Source of the DNA: Bacteroidales bacterium
Lineage (GTDB): Bacteria; Bacteroidota; Bacteroidia; Bacteroidales; JAADGE01
Length of the DNA stretch: 15,045 nucleotides
NCBI GenBank assembly: GCA_029932445.1
Contig: JAOZQB010000058.1
Span: 1 to 15,045 of the forward strand
Direction: 5' to 3'
The first letter of the stretch is position 1. Each line of letters begins with the position of its first letter. A program made the position numbers and the translations under genes. The notes under the pieces were generated by a model that saw only the letters and a program-made list of their open reading frames with translations, did not search any database and was not told where the DNA came from. Positions 15,026 to 15,045 of the stretch are shown piece after piece.

Positions 15026-15045
15026 TGGTACCACCTGGAATTGAA
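15026..15045 (-). tRNA. 3' end of a probable tRNA gene (isotype not visible)
   Basis: On the minus strand the last 20 bases read TTCAATT (T loop), CCAGG (3' T stem), TGGTACC (3' acceptor strand) and A (discriminator), in exactly tRNA lengths, and run straight into a terminator. CCA is not encoded. The anticodon and the pairing strands lie beyond the window edge, so folding cannot be tested here. Confidence 0.5.

Noticed and set aside
15025..15034. GTGGTACCAC palindrome as a T-box antiterminator element
   Set aside because: The terminator precedes rather than follows it, T-boxes are not typical of this phylum, and the tRNA 3' end explains the bases better.
1..15045. CRISPR array, phage genes or a defence island
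   Set aside because: No regularly spaced repeats, integrase, capsid or nuclease-type genes were found; apart from the MITE and the broken SRAP gene the content is conserved chromosomal functions.

Overview
The window is AT-rich and reads as chromosomal DNA of a Bacteroidota bacterium. Four things point there: a PorX-type response regulator fused to a PglZ/alkaline-phosphatase domain, a lipid-anchored TamA homologue (TamL), promoters of the TTTG-N(19-21)-TAnnTTTG type, and start codons mostly without Shine-Dalgarno sequences. The order or genus cannot be read from the sequence. PorX implies a type IX secretion system elsewhere in the genome. Nearly all genes are conserved single-copy functions; no phage, CRISPR array or defence island is visible.

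Layout. 1-1162: the 3' end of an EF-G/Tet-type translation GTPase, then a cytidylate kinase-like protein. 1163-1591: a gap holding a possible decayed minus-strand coding fragment, a 130-bp MITE-like element with 20-bp terminal inverted repeats and a 6-bp flanking duplication, and the promoter of the next gene. 1592-4688: a hotdog-fold acyl-CoA thioesterase, an NhaD-type Na+/H+ antiporter with an extra C-terminal tail, and type I methionine aminopeptidase. 4689-5042: a gap that encodes on the minus strand a 34-residue protein with its own promoter-like sequence and terminator. 5043-6582: peroxiredoxin bcp and recA, 11 bases apart and closed by a terminator. 6580-9933: a divergent pair, a SpoU-family rRNA methyltransferase (minus) and tamL (plus). 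9941-10702: rsmA (minus), convergent with tamL. 10831-14114: porX, tsaE and an alanine dehydrogenase-like gene, all on plus. 14220-14822: a SRAP (YedK/HMCES) gene on minus that keeps every catalytic motif but carries three frameshifts, each repaired by one added T on the coding strand. 14994-15045: a perfect terminator hairpin next to what looks like the 3' end of a minus-strand tRNA running off the window.

How the genes relate. Genome maintenance is represented by recA, by the broken SRAP abasic-site sensor, and by bcp as a peroxide scavenger upstream of recA. Translation and RNA modification are represented by the EF-G-like GTPase, Map, RsmA, the SpoU methyltransferase and TsaE. The envelope is represented by TamL, NhaD and PorX. 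The most notable non-routine signals are the triple-frameshifted SRAP gene, the MITE, the small minus-strand gene, the single-cysteine Bcp and the NhaD tail. I found no convincing new multi-gene system.
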